A stretch of DNA of 36,891 nt from Apophysomyces variabilis. Its lineage: Eukaryota; Mucoromycota; Mucoromycetes; Mucorales; Mucoraceae. Each line of letters begins with the position of its first letter. The stretch's first letter is position 1. Below are positions 20,077 through 29,600 of this stretch, piece by piece. The position numbers and the translations under genes are program-made. Under the pieces are notes generated by a model. The model ran no database searches. It was given only the letters and a program-made list of their open reading frames with translations, and was not told the origin of the DNA. The stretch covers positions 56,814-93,704 of the forward strand of contig MZZL01000050.1 in assembly GCA_002749535.1 (NCBI GenBank). Direction: 5' to 3'.

Positions 20077-21184
20077 TTATATATTATAACCAAAATTAGT
20101 CCAAATATCATTATCTTGTTCAGTATAATGCTCATCAGATGATGCATGAAATGATACTGATTTTAATGCATTAATTAATGCATTAAAAGTATTATTCATG
20201 TTTTTCTTTTGCCAAATATATTCAACAAGTCTCCATGGTACCAAAGTTTTAGTTCGATGTCTTGGAACAATATTCATCTTAATTCCATGCCACATTCCTA
20301 TAAAAATATTAATACTAAAAAAAATTAAGATAAAGATTACCTTCAACTGTATTTGTATGAATGTTATCTCCACGAACAAATTCTTGAGAGTGATTTATAG
20401 TTTCATGGATATAATTCATGTTTGGAATAGCTGCTACATTATTATATCCAGCCCAACCATCTGTGTAAATAATAGAACCAGGTTTTACATGTTGTTGTAT
20501 AATTGATTCTAATGTTTGGGCCTCACGATTATGGACAATCGTTAAAAACACCTTTTTTTCTGGAGTTCGTTCAATTCCTCCAACAACCCAAACGCCTTCA
20601 ACATGATGACCACGATGATATTTATGTTTACCAAACTTGGACTCATCAATTTCAACGATAATATTTAGTCCTCCTAATATATATAATTAATAAGAAAAGT
20701 ACATAATTATTTTTAAATACCAATCATCATATCATTTTGTTCTAAGTCATTTTCAATTAATAAATAAATATCTTTAATAATTGTTGCAACCATTTTTTCA
20801 TCAAGGCCACTTGTTTTTTGCATATGACGCAAATTTGAATTAGTTGCCCAACACCATAAAACATAAAGAATTTTATGTATTGGAGCTTTGCAATTATAAA
20901 AGAAAGAATCTTTATGCAAAGTTTTTTCACTACAATTGCAACAATTGCATAAAGGACACTTCCAAAAGTATCCACGAGATTCTTTCCAGTTTAACTTCAT
21001 TTCTTTTCCATTACGACAAGTCATGGAATTATAAAATACTCCTTGTTCTTGCAACCATCTAATTTAAAAAGTTAAATAATTATATTAAACTCTTTCATTT
21101 AAAAATTACTTACTCAATTGCAGACTTAGGAGTATTTAAAATAGTAAACATTTCATTAAAAGTAAAAGAAGTAACTGTAGACAT
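20077..21184 (-). CDS. Merlin-family DDE transposase, four exons, apparently intact
   Basis: ISXO2/IS1595-like transposase for cut-and-paste movement of this element. Exons: 21184-21114, 21058-20721, 20673-20341, 20297-20077. Introns of 55, 47 and 43 nt all have GT–AG ends and T-rich 3' ends, and the joined frame is 963 nt (320 aa plus stop) with no internal stop. An N-terminal zinc-ribbon-like region (CPLCNCCNC, exon 2) precedes the catalytic core: Asp in VEIDESKFG (exon 3), Asp in IYTDGWAGY, and Glu in HTNTVEG just before MWHGIK (exons 3-4). A basic stretch KYHRGHH follows the first Asp, as is usual in ISXO2 domains. Unlike the retrotransposons around it, it shows no decay. Confidence 0.88.
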
Positions 21185-21357
21185 ATTGAAAATATCAGTA
21201 AAAGCAAAAAAGAAAAAAGAAAAAGTAAACAAAAAATTAGTTCATCTGTTAAAAAATTTTTATTAAAACGCAGTTTGAATGGAGTTTGAATGGAGTTTGA
21301 ATGGAGTTTAAATTGAGTACTAAATTTGGATGTGTAGGCATATATTCCCTCAGATCC

Positions 21358-21693
21358 AGTGACACAAACCTTTTGCTCAGATCAGCCTTGATCCAAAAAT
21401 GGTAAACCTTTAATGCTTCAGCCTTCACTACAAAAGAGCAACATCTCCAGGAGTACCATGCTCAGCAAAACCATTACATAATCTCTTGCCCGTTTATTTT
21501 ACTTATTTCAAATGCTCAACCATATCAGCATTGTTACAATTAGATTTAGAAAAAATATAAATATCCATGAATTTACTTAGCAATAAAGAATCATCCATTT
21601 ATTCTCTATCTCTTTTATTACCCTTGATCTCCAGTGGGTTTGACCTTTGCCAGGAAGAAAACCCAGATCAGAAAGAAAATACTGCGCATGACA
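21358..21693 (+). repeat. 3' LTR of Ty3-A2, part after the Merlin insertion
   Basis: Resumes with the duplicated AGTGACACA (21358-21366) and runs to GCATGACA (21693). With the first part the LTR is 356 bp, equal to the 5' LTR. Confidence 0.92.
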
Positions 21694-21697
21694 GATC

Positions 21698-21710
21698 AGC
21701 CAAAAAGAAG
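21698..21710 (+). repeat. Solo LTR-C, second segment
   Basis: The 13 bases between the GATC duplication of Ty3-A2 (21694-21697) and solo LTR-D. They continue LTR-C. Confidence 0.65.
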
Positions 21711-22014
21711 TGTCGGAGCCGGAATCGGCGCATGAACGCAAAGACTCTTTTTGCTAAAGCCTTCCAAGAAGTTCTCGAAGTTGCGGTTGGTTTCCAAGAA
21801 GTTCCTAGATACTTCTCGCATCTTCAGCCTCATAGAAAATTATAGAAATATCATACGTATAAATACTTTGGATAGTTGGTGAAAAATAAACATCATCGAA
21901 TTCCCTCGCACACTTTTATTTTTTACTTCTGTTCCTTTACGATTTCTATATTCCAGCTTGATTGGCAACTCGCGTCCAAAACAGTAGCTGTGAATCGACT
22001 TTACGAAAACGACA
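21711..22014 (+). repeat. Solo LTR-D
   Basis: 304 bp from TGTCGGAGCC to AAAACGACA (ends TGTCG/CGACA), with TATAAATA (about 21860) and AATAAA (about 21886). TSD GAAG at 21707-21710 and 22015-22018. Inserted in the last 10 bp of LTR-C. No internal region present. Confidence 0.8.
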
Positions 22015-22018
22015 GAAG

Positions 22019-22025
22019 TACGACA
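22019..22025 (+). repeat. Solo LTR-C, terminal segment TACGACA
   Basis: Mirror of the LTR-C start TGTCGTA, followed by the TSD ACAC (22026-22029) that matches 7457-7460. Confidence 0.65.
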
Positions 22026-22035
22026 ACACTATCAT

Positions 22036-22041
22036 AAAAAA
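22036..22041 (-). terminator. RNA polymerase III terminator of tRNA-Ala
   Basis: Six T on the minus strand, 5 bp past the tRNA 3' end. Confidence 0.75.
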
Positions 22042-22046
22042 TCATT

Positions 22047-22119
22047 TGGAGAAGCCGCGCATCGATCGCGGTGCCTCTCGCATGCTAAGCGAGCGCTCTA
22101 CCATTTGAGCTACATCCCC
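22047..22119 (-). tRNA. tRNA-Ala (anticodon AGC)
   Basis: Minus strand begins GGGGATGTAGCTCAAATGG. D arm GCTC/GAGC, anticodon arm CTCGC-TTAGCAT-GCGAG, T arm CCGCG-ATCGATG-CGCGG, 3' acceptor CTTCTCC plus discriminator A. The anticodon loop TTAGCAT reads AGC. No intron. The acceptor has a U-U mismatch at the sixth pair and one G-U, otherwise standard. The G-U base pair 3-70 (the usual alanine identity element) is present: GGG against CTCC places G3 opposite U70. Confidence 0.92.
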
Positions 22120-22842
22120 AATTCTCTTATCGCTTTTCAATCACTTTTTTCAGTTCGATACCTCTGAAAAGCAATTTATCTTAACTATAAACTTCTCTAC
22201 TTTTACTTAAACTTGAATATTCTATATATCTATTAGTATTCTATAGTATATCCAATTTTTATCTCGATATTCTTATCTTAATTTTCATTTTCAACAACTT
22301 TTTCTAATTAAAAAAAAAGCTATTTTTTATATTTAGTTAAAGAACTATTTTTTCTTTCCTTTTAACTATCTTGAACTCTGATTTAGACTAAATTACTTGT
22401 CTTAAAGCACTTATAATACAGCTTTCTAAGTATATCTCTTCTTTCAAAGCTATTTTTTAAGAGAATTCTATACTTTATTAGTAAATAAAAGAATTAAAAA
22501 CCTAACTTAATATTATAAACTCATTTTCTAAACTACTTGCCTCTACTGCAATTGCTTCAGTACATATTATAGGAAAAATAATCATAAGAATCGATGATGC
22601 ATCTAAGAATAATCATAGAAAATAATTATAGAAATAATTATAGAAATATACTTTTTTATGATTATTCTATAATTATTTTCTATGATTAATCTATTATAGA
22701 TCATAAAATTTAATGATAATTTAAAGGATAGGTTCTATGTTCATTATATAATTTAATGATTACATTTACATAAATAGACTAATAATAAATAAATGGTTTA
22801 TATATTAGATTCAGGATACTAGGATTTGAATAAATATTTTAT
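22120..22842. other. AT-rich intergenic stretch upstream of tRNA-Ala
   Basis: No coding signal. Many poly-A/T runs. Holds a 24-bp perfect inverted repeat (listed separately). Confidence 0.5.
22610..22688. repeat. Perfect 24-bp inverted repeat
   Basis: Left arm 22610-22633 (TAATCATAGAAAATAATTAT...), right arm 22665-22688, 31-bp spacer. Could be a small foldback element or AT-rich chance hairpin. No target duplication recognised. Confidence 0.6.
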
Positions 22843-23410
22843 TTATAGGCTTAAGATATTGCTATAGGTCTTATAGTTGCTTTTGATAGATATTATATAT
22901 GGCCAAACACAGTAGTTTCTTCCATTTCTTTCTGTGGCAGCTTCTGTTACCATACCTAGAAAGTTATCAATGTTGGTACAGTTAACAACATATAGCTTTT
23001 CTGCAGAGGAGCAAAAAAAATATACACTGTTAATGAGAGCATCTATTCTAGTATAGTATATTCTTACTAGAGCCAATGTTATAGTTTCATTCTGTTTAGG
23101 CTCAAAGTAGAAATACACTTTCCCAAAATACTACTTTATTTCTATACAGATCTGTTGTCTATTGGTTTGAGCATATCTGTGATTTCTATTAGTTATATAA
23201 TCTAGATACTAATTATTTACCTATTAACATCAATGGCCAAATAAACAAAGTAGGCAGCATAGTTGCACTCTGAATGCTTTAGGATACTGCCGAACACTTT
23301 GTGATTATGCTATAGATACCCCAAGAATTTGAAGCTACCAGGTGTAGTATTAGGTAGACCCATTCATCAGTAAAAGGCAATTAAAGCTCTTTCAAAAGCA
23401 GAAGCTGATG
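22843..23410 (-). pseudogene. Relic resembling the C-terminal module of a CACTA tnp2 transposase
   Basis: The open stretch 23118-22843 reads FYFEPKQNETITLALVRIYY ... VVNCTNIDNFLGMVTEA ... YCVWPYI. It lines up in pattern with the C-terminal part of the CACTA transposase at about 10940-10650 (TQFYVYHQHQ ... LAVVHFYKNI ... VVDVDGLRSTAGLV ... HIIWPY). Upstream on the same strand, 23410-23200 contains a degenerate continuation (MGLPNTTPGSFKFLGYL, VFGSILKHSECNYAAY). Stops and frame breaks indicate a relic. Confidence 0.4.
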
Positions 23411-23989
23411 ATATATAAAATGAAAATAATAGAATGCTCAAAATAAGTGAGACTGAAAAAAGTTTTTTTTATTTCACAAATGATTGTTCTCTTTAAATAT
23501 CTTTAGAAACACATGCAGGTAAAAGCAGGTTAGGGTAGTTACTAATATCTTTTGTAAAATCCATATGATTAGTAATGACACATTAATCTTCTATCTTTTG
23601 ATATTCTATGTCTGCTAGGGTCCCAGCAACAGATAAATAGATTATAAAGATATTAGTGTAACCTGATCCATACAGGCATTATAGCCAATATGTTTACTGA
23701 TAGTCTAAACCTGATGTTTTATCCATTAAATATAGTGATATAATCATGTTAGATATGACATTACCCCTACTAGCTTCTTGACAGCATTGGAAAGATAGTA
23801 ATTGATATAGTAAAAGCATGGTTGAAAGTATTAGATAATAATACTATAGTGCATTGATAAAAAACCTCAGAAAAAACCCAGTGGAAAAAAAGTATAGAGG
23901 AAAAAGACTTGCCTACATGCATTTGATATATTTGGTAGTAGAAGGTTCTGATTGTTGGACCTGTTTCCTTTTGTCAGTACCTGATCAGT

Positions 23990-24135
23990 GTTGCCAATAC
24001 CTTTCAATAATAGTAGGATTATTGAAATCCTCAGGGTTCTGCTAAGTATTTTTGTTATCTTTGTAACCTTTCCATTTAATGAAGTACTGGTAGTATCCTT
24101 TATATATAGGGATCACTATATATCTGTAACCCATC
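23990..24135 (-). pseudogene. Chromodomain fragment of a chromovirus integrase
   Basis: Minus-strand frame gives GYYQYFIKWKGYKDNKNT, a stop, then NPEDFNNPTIIERYW. This matches the chromodomain pattern (aromatic, then V/I-K-W-K-G-Y, a Trp-containing segment, and a final YW). The stop falls at the expected conserved Trp or Glu position. No reverse transcriptase or integrase core is attached, so this is an isolated remnant. Confidence 0.6.
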
Positions 24136-24179
24136 AACCTAACCTAATCTGTATCTGTTTAGACCAGATATAGTATAAA

Positions 24180-25304
24180 AGTCAAAAAAAAAAATTCCTT
24201 ATTCTCTTGGTCAACGCACAAGTACTATTGGTATACAATTATTAGTATACAACATTTTTGATATTTTTCTTTTCTCTTCCTTTTTTTTTTTCTCTTCCTT
24301 TTTTTTTCTTTTCTCTTTTTTTTTCTTTAGGTAACCTATCTGGCTAAGCCGATTCATTTGACCAACAACAAACTTTACCTGAAACTTCACAAAATGTACT
24401 GACTTCAGCCAAGACCATTTAGTGTTACCTTGTTCTCTTTTTGTTTATTTCTTTTTTTTTAGTTTTTTATTCTTTTATTTTTTTTCTTATCTGATTATCC
24501 TTTGAAATTTAGTATAAATAACCTCAATCAAAGTCAAATAAATAACAGGTTTTTCATCTTAAATCTTTCTTTTGATTGAAATCTTTTAAGAGAAACACTC
24601 TCTAAAAAGAAGCAGCTTTATTTTATTCATTGTGATTATACTGTGTCTCTGTTGGTTTTATCAAGCAACCATTGATAACCTGAATCCAATCAATTCATAT
24701 TTCTTTTTTTATTTTGATTCTATTTACTCTACAAGAACTTACTAACCAACTGATTTATCTGATCTAAGCAAGAGATCATTGTCAAGACTCTATTAAGAAC
24801 TCTGATTCTCTGAACCTTATCTCTATTATTCTATATTTGGTTATTATTGATCAACCAATCAATTGACTTATATTGTCAAGCCTTTAGCCCAACCATTTCT
24901 TTCAAACAAATTCAAGTTATCTCTTAGTCTTAGTGTTAGACTTTAACCCACACCTGATGCTCACTTATTCTCAGAAACACACAATAGCAAATTATTATTT
25001 CACTGTTAAGATCCTATTTAAAATTATGCTGTATCATGTAGTGTTTACTACAGAGGTTACAAAATAAAATTCAAGGATATAAAAGATATAAGCACAAGCA
25101 AACAATCCAAGTACAATATAAATAAAAGCTGAATATATACAAAAACTGACAAAAAAAATACTGAAACGCTGAAACAGATAAATTTAACTAAACGCTATAA
25201 ATACTAACCGCTACTAACAAACACTGCTACCATATTTGATTTCTTATCTTTTTAATTCAAACTCTACAAAAACAGAAGAAAAAAAAATCCAGGAAACCTC
25301 AAAA
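24180..25304 (+). promoter_or_regulatory. Probable 5' LTR/leader region of Ty3-E
   Basis: Pyrimidine-rich with long T runs. TATAAATA at about 24513 and AATAAA at about 24537 resemble an LTR promoter and poly(A) signal in front of the gag at 25305. LTR borders, primer-binding site and a matching 3' LTR could not be identified, so the assignment is tentative. Confidence 0.35.
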
Positions 25305-26600
25305 ATGACTATTGAAGAATTGCAAGAATATTATAGAGAACCTTCAAACACCAGACATACTGTGTTGGCTACTGCATCTGCTCATAGTATTGATTCTTAC
25401 TGTTACTGCCCTTATATACAAGAATTCTATGGTGCAGAAGAGGAAGATTTCTGCTATTTTAAGCAAACCCTTGAGAGTTATTTTGCATTTTGCAACATTA
25501 CCTCAAATGAACACAAACTAGCCATACTACAAGCTCAACTCAGAAGAACTGCAAGAATACATTATGAAAGAGTTATCAAGAAAGCCGCCTCATTGAACTA
25601 TGATACCGCCATTGCACTATTGGAAAATGAATATGTTACTAAACATGTTATACAGAAATATCAAAATGCCTTTGAAGACATGGCTCAAGGAGATGATGAA
25701 CATCCTCATACCTTTTATGGACGAGTCATCGAAGCTGCAAACTTGGCTGACATCAAAGAGGAAAACATTATTAATGCATGATTCAAGAGTAGATTGCTCC
25801 CTGAAATCAAGACCCATTGCCAGTTGACAAATGCTACTGCACACAAAGACATTATGGCCGCCACTATTGGTTATTGGAACGTTTACCATCAAGGAAGTTA
25901 TCTGACCATGGTTGACAATCCCTTTTATCCATATATTGATAAGCCATATCTGGTTAATAATAAGTTTAACGCTTGAACAAAATTGTGAAATGCAGTGCAA
26001 GGAAACGTCATTGCTCCAACGCATCATAGACTGACGTACAGTAGACCCAAGAAATCTGCTGTTTATAAACTATATGAAATAGAAGCCGAACAAACAAAAT
26101 GAAATCGTTTTGAGGTGCTTCTGCAGGTTGATCCACAAATTCATAAGCTTATCTATAATGAAGCTTGTAACCAAGTGCAAGAACTACAAGAAGAACAAAG
26201 ACAATCATATTCAAACAATTACTGACAATACAATAATCAGGACAGTTATCAAGATCAATATTGTGGACCATACCATCAAAATTGGTATCTGTCCCAGTGA
26301 AATAAATATAATCAAGACTATAGTCGTCAACAAGATTACCAGTGAAATAACTGATAGGATGATCGAACTAAAGACTTTTCAAATTAATGCACAGAAGATG
26401 AACCTTATCGAAGATATTATCAAGAACAAAGACAGAATCCTGAATATTCTGAAAAGAACAATTATCTAAGAGACAGATATCTAAGAAATGAATATCTAAG
26501 GGATGAATACAATCAAAACGATTCTTCAAGAAACAACAACCAAAAGGATATCAGACCACAACTACAGTATCAACAGCAATCTTAGCAAATCTAATAACAG
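25305..26600 (+). pseudogene. gag: gag of Ty3-E (degenerate)
   Basis: I start it at the ATG 25305 (MTIEELQEYYREP). An upstream in-frame ATG at 25236 also exists. The capsid-like core is about 25400-25900 (YFAFCNITSNEHKLAILQAQL, and LLPEIKTHCQL). The C-terminal part (about 26150-26600) is rich in Gln, Asn and Tyr. No CCHC knuckle was seen. Many stops: TGA at about 25779, 25975 and 26101 fit CGA to TGA. The last third has several TAA and TAG. Confidence 0.7.
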
Positions 26601-26659
26601 CCGTCAAAAAACTTTAGGGCTCAGTTGTAAATGATCAACTAAAAGCCCAACCTTAGAAA

Positions 26660-29600
26660 ACCATTACTTTTAATGCACTGTTAGAACTACCTGATCAATA
26701 TCAAAGCCAAGATGAAGATGAACTACAATATGAACTATATGCCGCCCAGCAACATCAATTCAAAGACTCTCTAGATGAATTATGACCATATATAAAAGGA
26801 AAATCTATGTCAAAAACAAATATTTGAAATACTGGAAAGCTACCTGAAAATTTGAAAACTGTGCAATTTGATGAACCAGAACAAGAAAATCCTATGCCAG
26901 TGTTAACAAGCGCATACAAACTACCTAATACCTCTGCTGCCTCATTTGCTGATCTATCCAAGATAAATCCTAGTACACTTCTACAAGGACCCATACTTCC
27001 TGTGTTTGGATAAACTATGATAACAAATGAGCCAACACAACCATAGACAAAACCACAAAAAGATTCAACTGAAAACTGGACCAAATTCCACACCACTATT
27101 GAAGACATTGAAATGGAACTGGCACCTATAAAGATTACGAACAAGCCAATTAAGAAGAAGACTCCAGCAAAGAAAACAGAAAAGAAAGCCAGTGCTCAAG
27201 CAAAGAAGACCAAAGTAACAATTACTCCCATGCTGAGAAAGCATTGCGCATACAATATCACCAAAAACGTATTAGATCAAGCTGAAAATATCAAGATAGG
27301 TCAATTATTAGCTGTTGCTCCATCTATGAGATGAGAATTAGCCACTGTCTGTCATGCCCAAGGAAAGTCACTAGCTACCTTAGAAGATGGAAGTCTAGAC
27401 ACCACTGCTGTATATGCCAAACTTGAAATCAATGGATCCTTACTATCTGCCCTTATCGATTGCAGAGCTGCCAAAACTTGTATGACACAAAGCATGGCAA
27501 AATCATTAGACATAGAAATTAATGCACTATCTTAATCTATCTTCACCTTGGGAAATGGAACAAAACAAGCTGCTATTGGATTAATCTATGATGTGCCAAT
27601 TACCATAGGCTGAGAAATTACCATCCTGATTACTGTAGAAGTATTGCTAACATTACCTGTATCCCTTATCATTAGCAACAATTGGCTTGATCATGCCAAA
27701 GCTATTATTGATTATTGAACTAGAAGACTCTGTGTATCCTATAAAGGTCAACGAGCAGAAATCCCAATATTGTATACCAGAAGTTCTGGGTCACAAAAGA
27801 TTTATCCAATCATATTACCAGGAATTCCTCTAAAAGCTATATAAAAAACGAATCTCATTACAATGGATGAAGATGATAGCTCAATTGATAAAACAAGCTC
27901 AGAAGACACAGATTCAGAATCAAGTACTGAAGAGGACAATTCAAGTGAAGAAAATGATGAATACCTTCATCATGAGCTGCAAGAAGACATCAAACCTATT
28001 TCTAATCCACTACCATATCCTGAAAAAGAAGAACAAGCAATGGAATTATTTCATATTACAGATGACACAAAAGGAAAAATAGTAGCCACTGAAGATGAGG
28101 ATGGCTTCAAAATCAAGAGTATGGACTGAGAAATACACATTCCTACAAAATCTGAAGTGAAATTTGAAGTCATGCTGCCATATCCTTGCGAAATTACACA
28201 CACCTATAATTCCACCCTGCCAATTTGAGAAGCCTCTGGATTATACATAACATCACCACTAGTACCCGAAGGAAGTGATAAAGCCAAATTTATTTTTCTG
28301 AATGATACTGAAGAAACCTACATCATCATGCCTAATGAAATATTGGGATGATTACAACAAATAGCTGAAGACTATATCAGAGCATATAAAATCTACCATC
28401 TTGATGTAGAGCATGTTGAAATGCCACAAGAAACAACACCCACTCTGGATCCTGAGAAAACATCTAAAGTGGAAGCAGGCAATATAACGCCCAAAATTTC
28501 TCAGCAGTTCTACCAACTATTGTTCATCTACTCTGATATTTTTGACTGGAACAAGGACTCTCTTGGAAAAACCAATATGGTACACCACTGCATTATTACT
28601 GAAGACATACCACCAATTCGACATAGACCTTACCATATCACACCAACTGAAGCCAAATTTTTAAAGGAAGAACTTAATAAATTCTGCAATCTTGGAATTA
28701 TCTGACCTTCAAATAGTCCATGGGCTGCACCTGTAATCCTAGTTGGAAAGAAGAATGGAGAATATCACCTTGTAATTGACTACCACAAACTAAATGCTAT
28801 AACCAAGAAGGATTCATATCCACTACCTCGAATTGATGACCTGTTGGATTCTCTTAGAACTGCCTTAATATTCTCAGTGTTAGATATGCGCTCTGAATTT
28901 CATCAAGTACCAATGTCACCTCACTCTATTGAAAAGACTGCATTCATAATGAAATTCAGGACCTATGAATATCTTACAATGCCTATGGGATTGACAAACG
29001 CTCCTGCCACCTTTCAAAGACTGGTTGACATTTGTTTCAAACCGCTTATCTACAAATGTCTTGTTGCTTACATTGACGATCTGAATGTATACTCTAAAAT
29101 AGACAATGACCATCTAAAAGACCTTGCCAAAGTATTTACTTGCATATGACATGCCAATCTCAAGCTGAATCCTGCCAAGTGCATATTCTTTAAGGACTCC
29201 CTAAAATTTTTGGGATACATCATTACAAGTACAGGACTACAAACAGATTCAGATAAAATCTGCAAAATCATCAACTATCCTATACCGCGTACAGTTACCA
29301 ATATACAAAGCTTCATTGGTATTGCTTCTTACTATCACCGTTTTATAAAGGACTTTGCTGCAATCGCAAGACCTTTACATGAATTAACAAAAGAGACAAT
29401 GATACTTGTACCTGGACAAGCAGATCTCAAGACGCCTTTGACACGCTAAAGAAAGCATTGACTGAAGCACCTATACTCGTCTGCCTAGACTTTGACAAAC
29501 CATTTGTATTAGTTACTGATGCCTCCCAACTTGGACTTGGAGCCATGCTCTTTCAACTTGACAAAGATGGAAAAGAACACGTCATATTATATGCCAGCCG

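Larger units (their letters stand above)
19433..21357. mobile_element. Merlin (IS1016/ISXO2-like) DNA transposon, structurally complete
   Basis: 1925 bp. Left terminal inverted repeat GGTTGAAAGGGAAAATATG and right end (reverse complement) GGATCTGAGGGAATATATG share about 45 bp of imperfect repeat continuing CCTACACA. The 9-bp TSD AGTGACACA is at 19424-19432 and 21358-21366. Encodes an ISXO2-like transposase on the minus strand. Also contains a 31-bp tandem array, a tRNA-derived block, and three tandem GGAGTTTGAATG-type units beside the right end (about 21270-21310). Confidence 0.92.
7746..21693 (+). mobile_element. Ty3/gypsy LTR retrotransposon Ty3-A2, containing nested CACTA and Merlin elements
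   Basis: Full-length family-A element. 5' LTR 7746-8101, gag, pol, polypurine tract (TGGAGAGGAGTAA before 19404) and 3' LTR (19404-19432 plus 21358-21693). TSD GATC at 7742-7745 and 21694-21697. Without its two nested transposons it would be about 5.1 kb, close to Ty3-B1. Pol stays in one frame across the CACTA insertion. The two LTRs differ at 13 positions, all transitions. Confidence 0.93.

Noticed and set aside
21711..22025. A single LTR ending at 22025
   Set aside because: Ending LTR-D at 22014 gives a matching GAAG duplication, and the remaining TACGACA exactly mirrors the start of LTR-C with its own ACAC duplication.
25779..26103. TGA read as Trp (alternative code) in Ty3-E gag
   Set aside because: TAA and TAG stops also occur, and sister-family comparison shows TGA mostly replaces CGA (Arg). 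Deamination explains all classes with no code change.
26110..26469. 119-codon open frame rich in Ile, Lys and Asn
   Set aside because: Out of frame with Ty3-E gag, whose Gln/Asn-rich tail continues in the other frame with recognisable composition.
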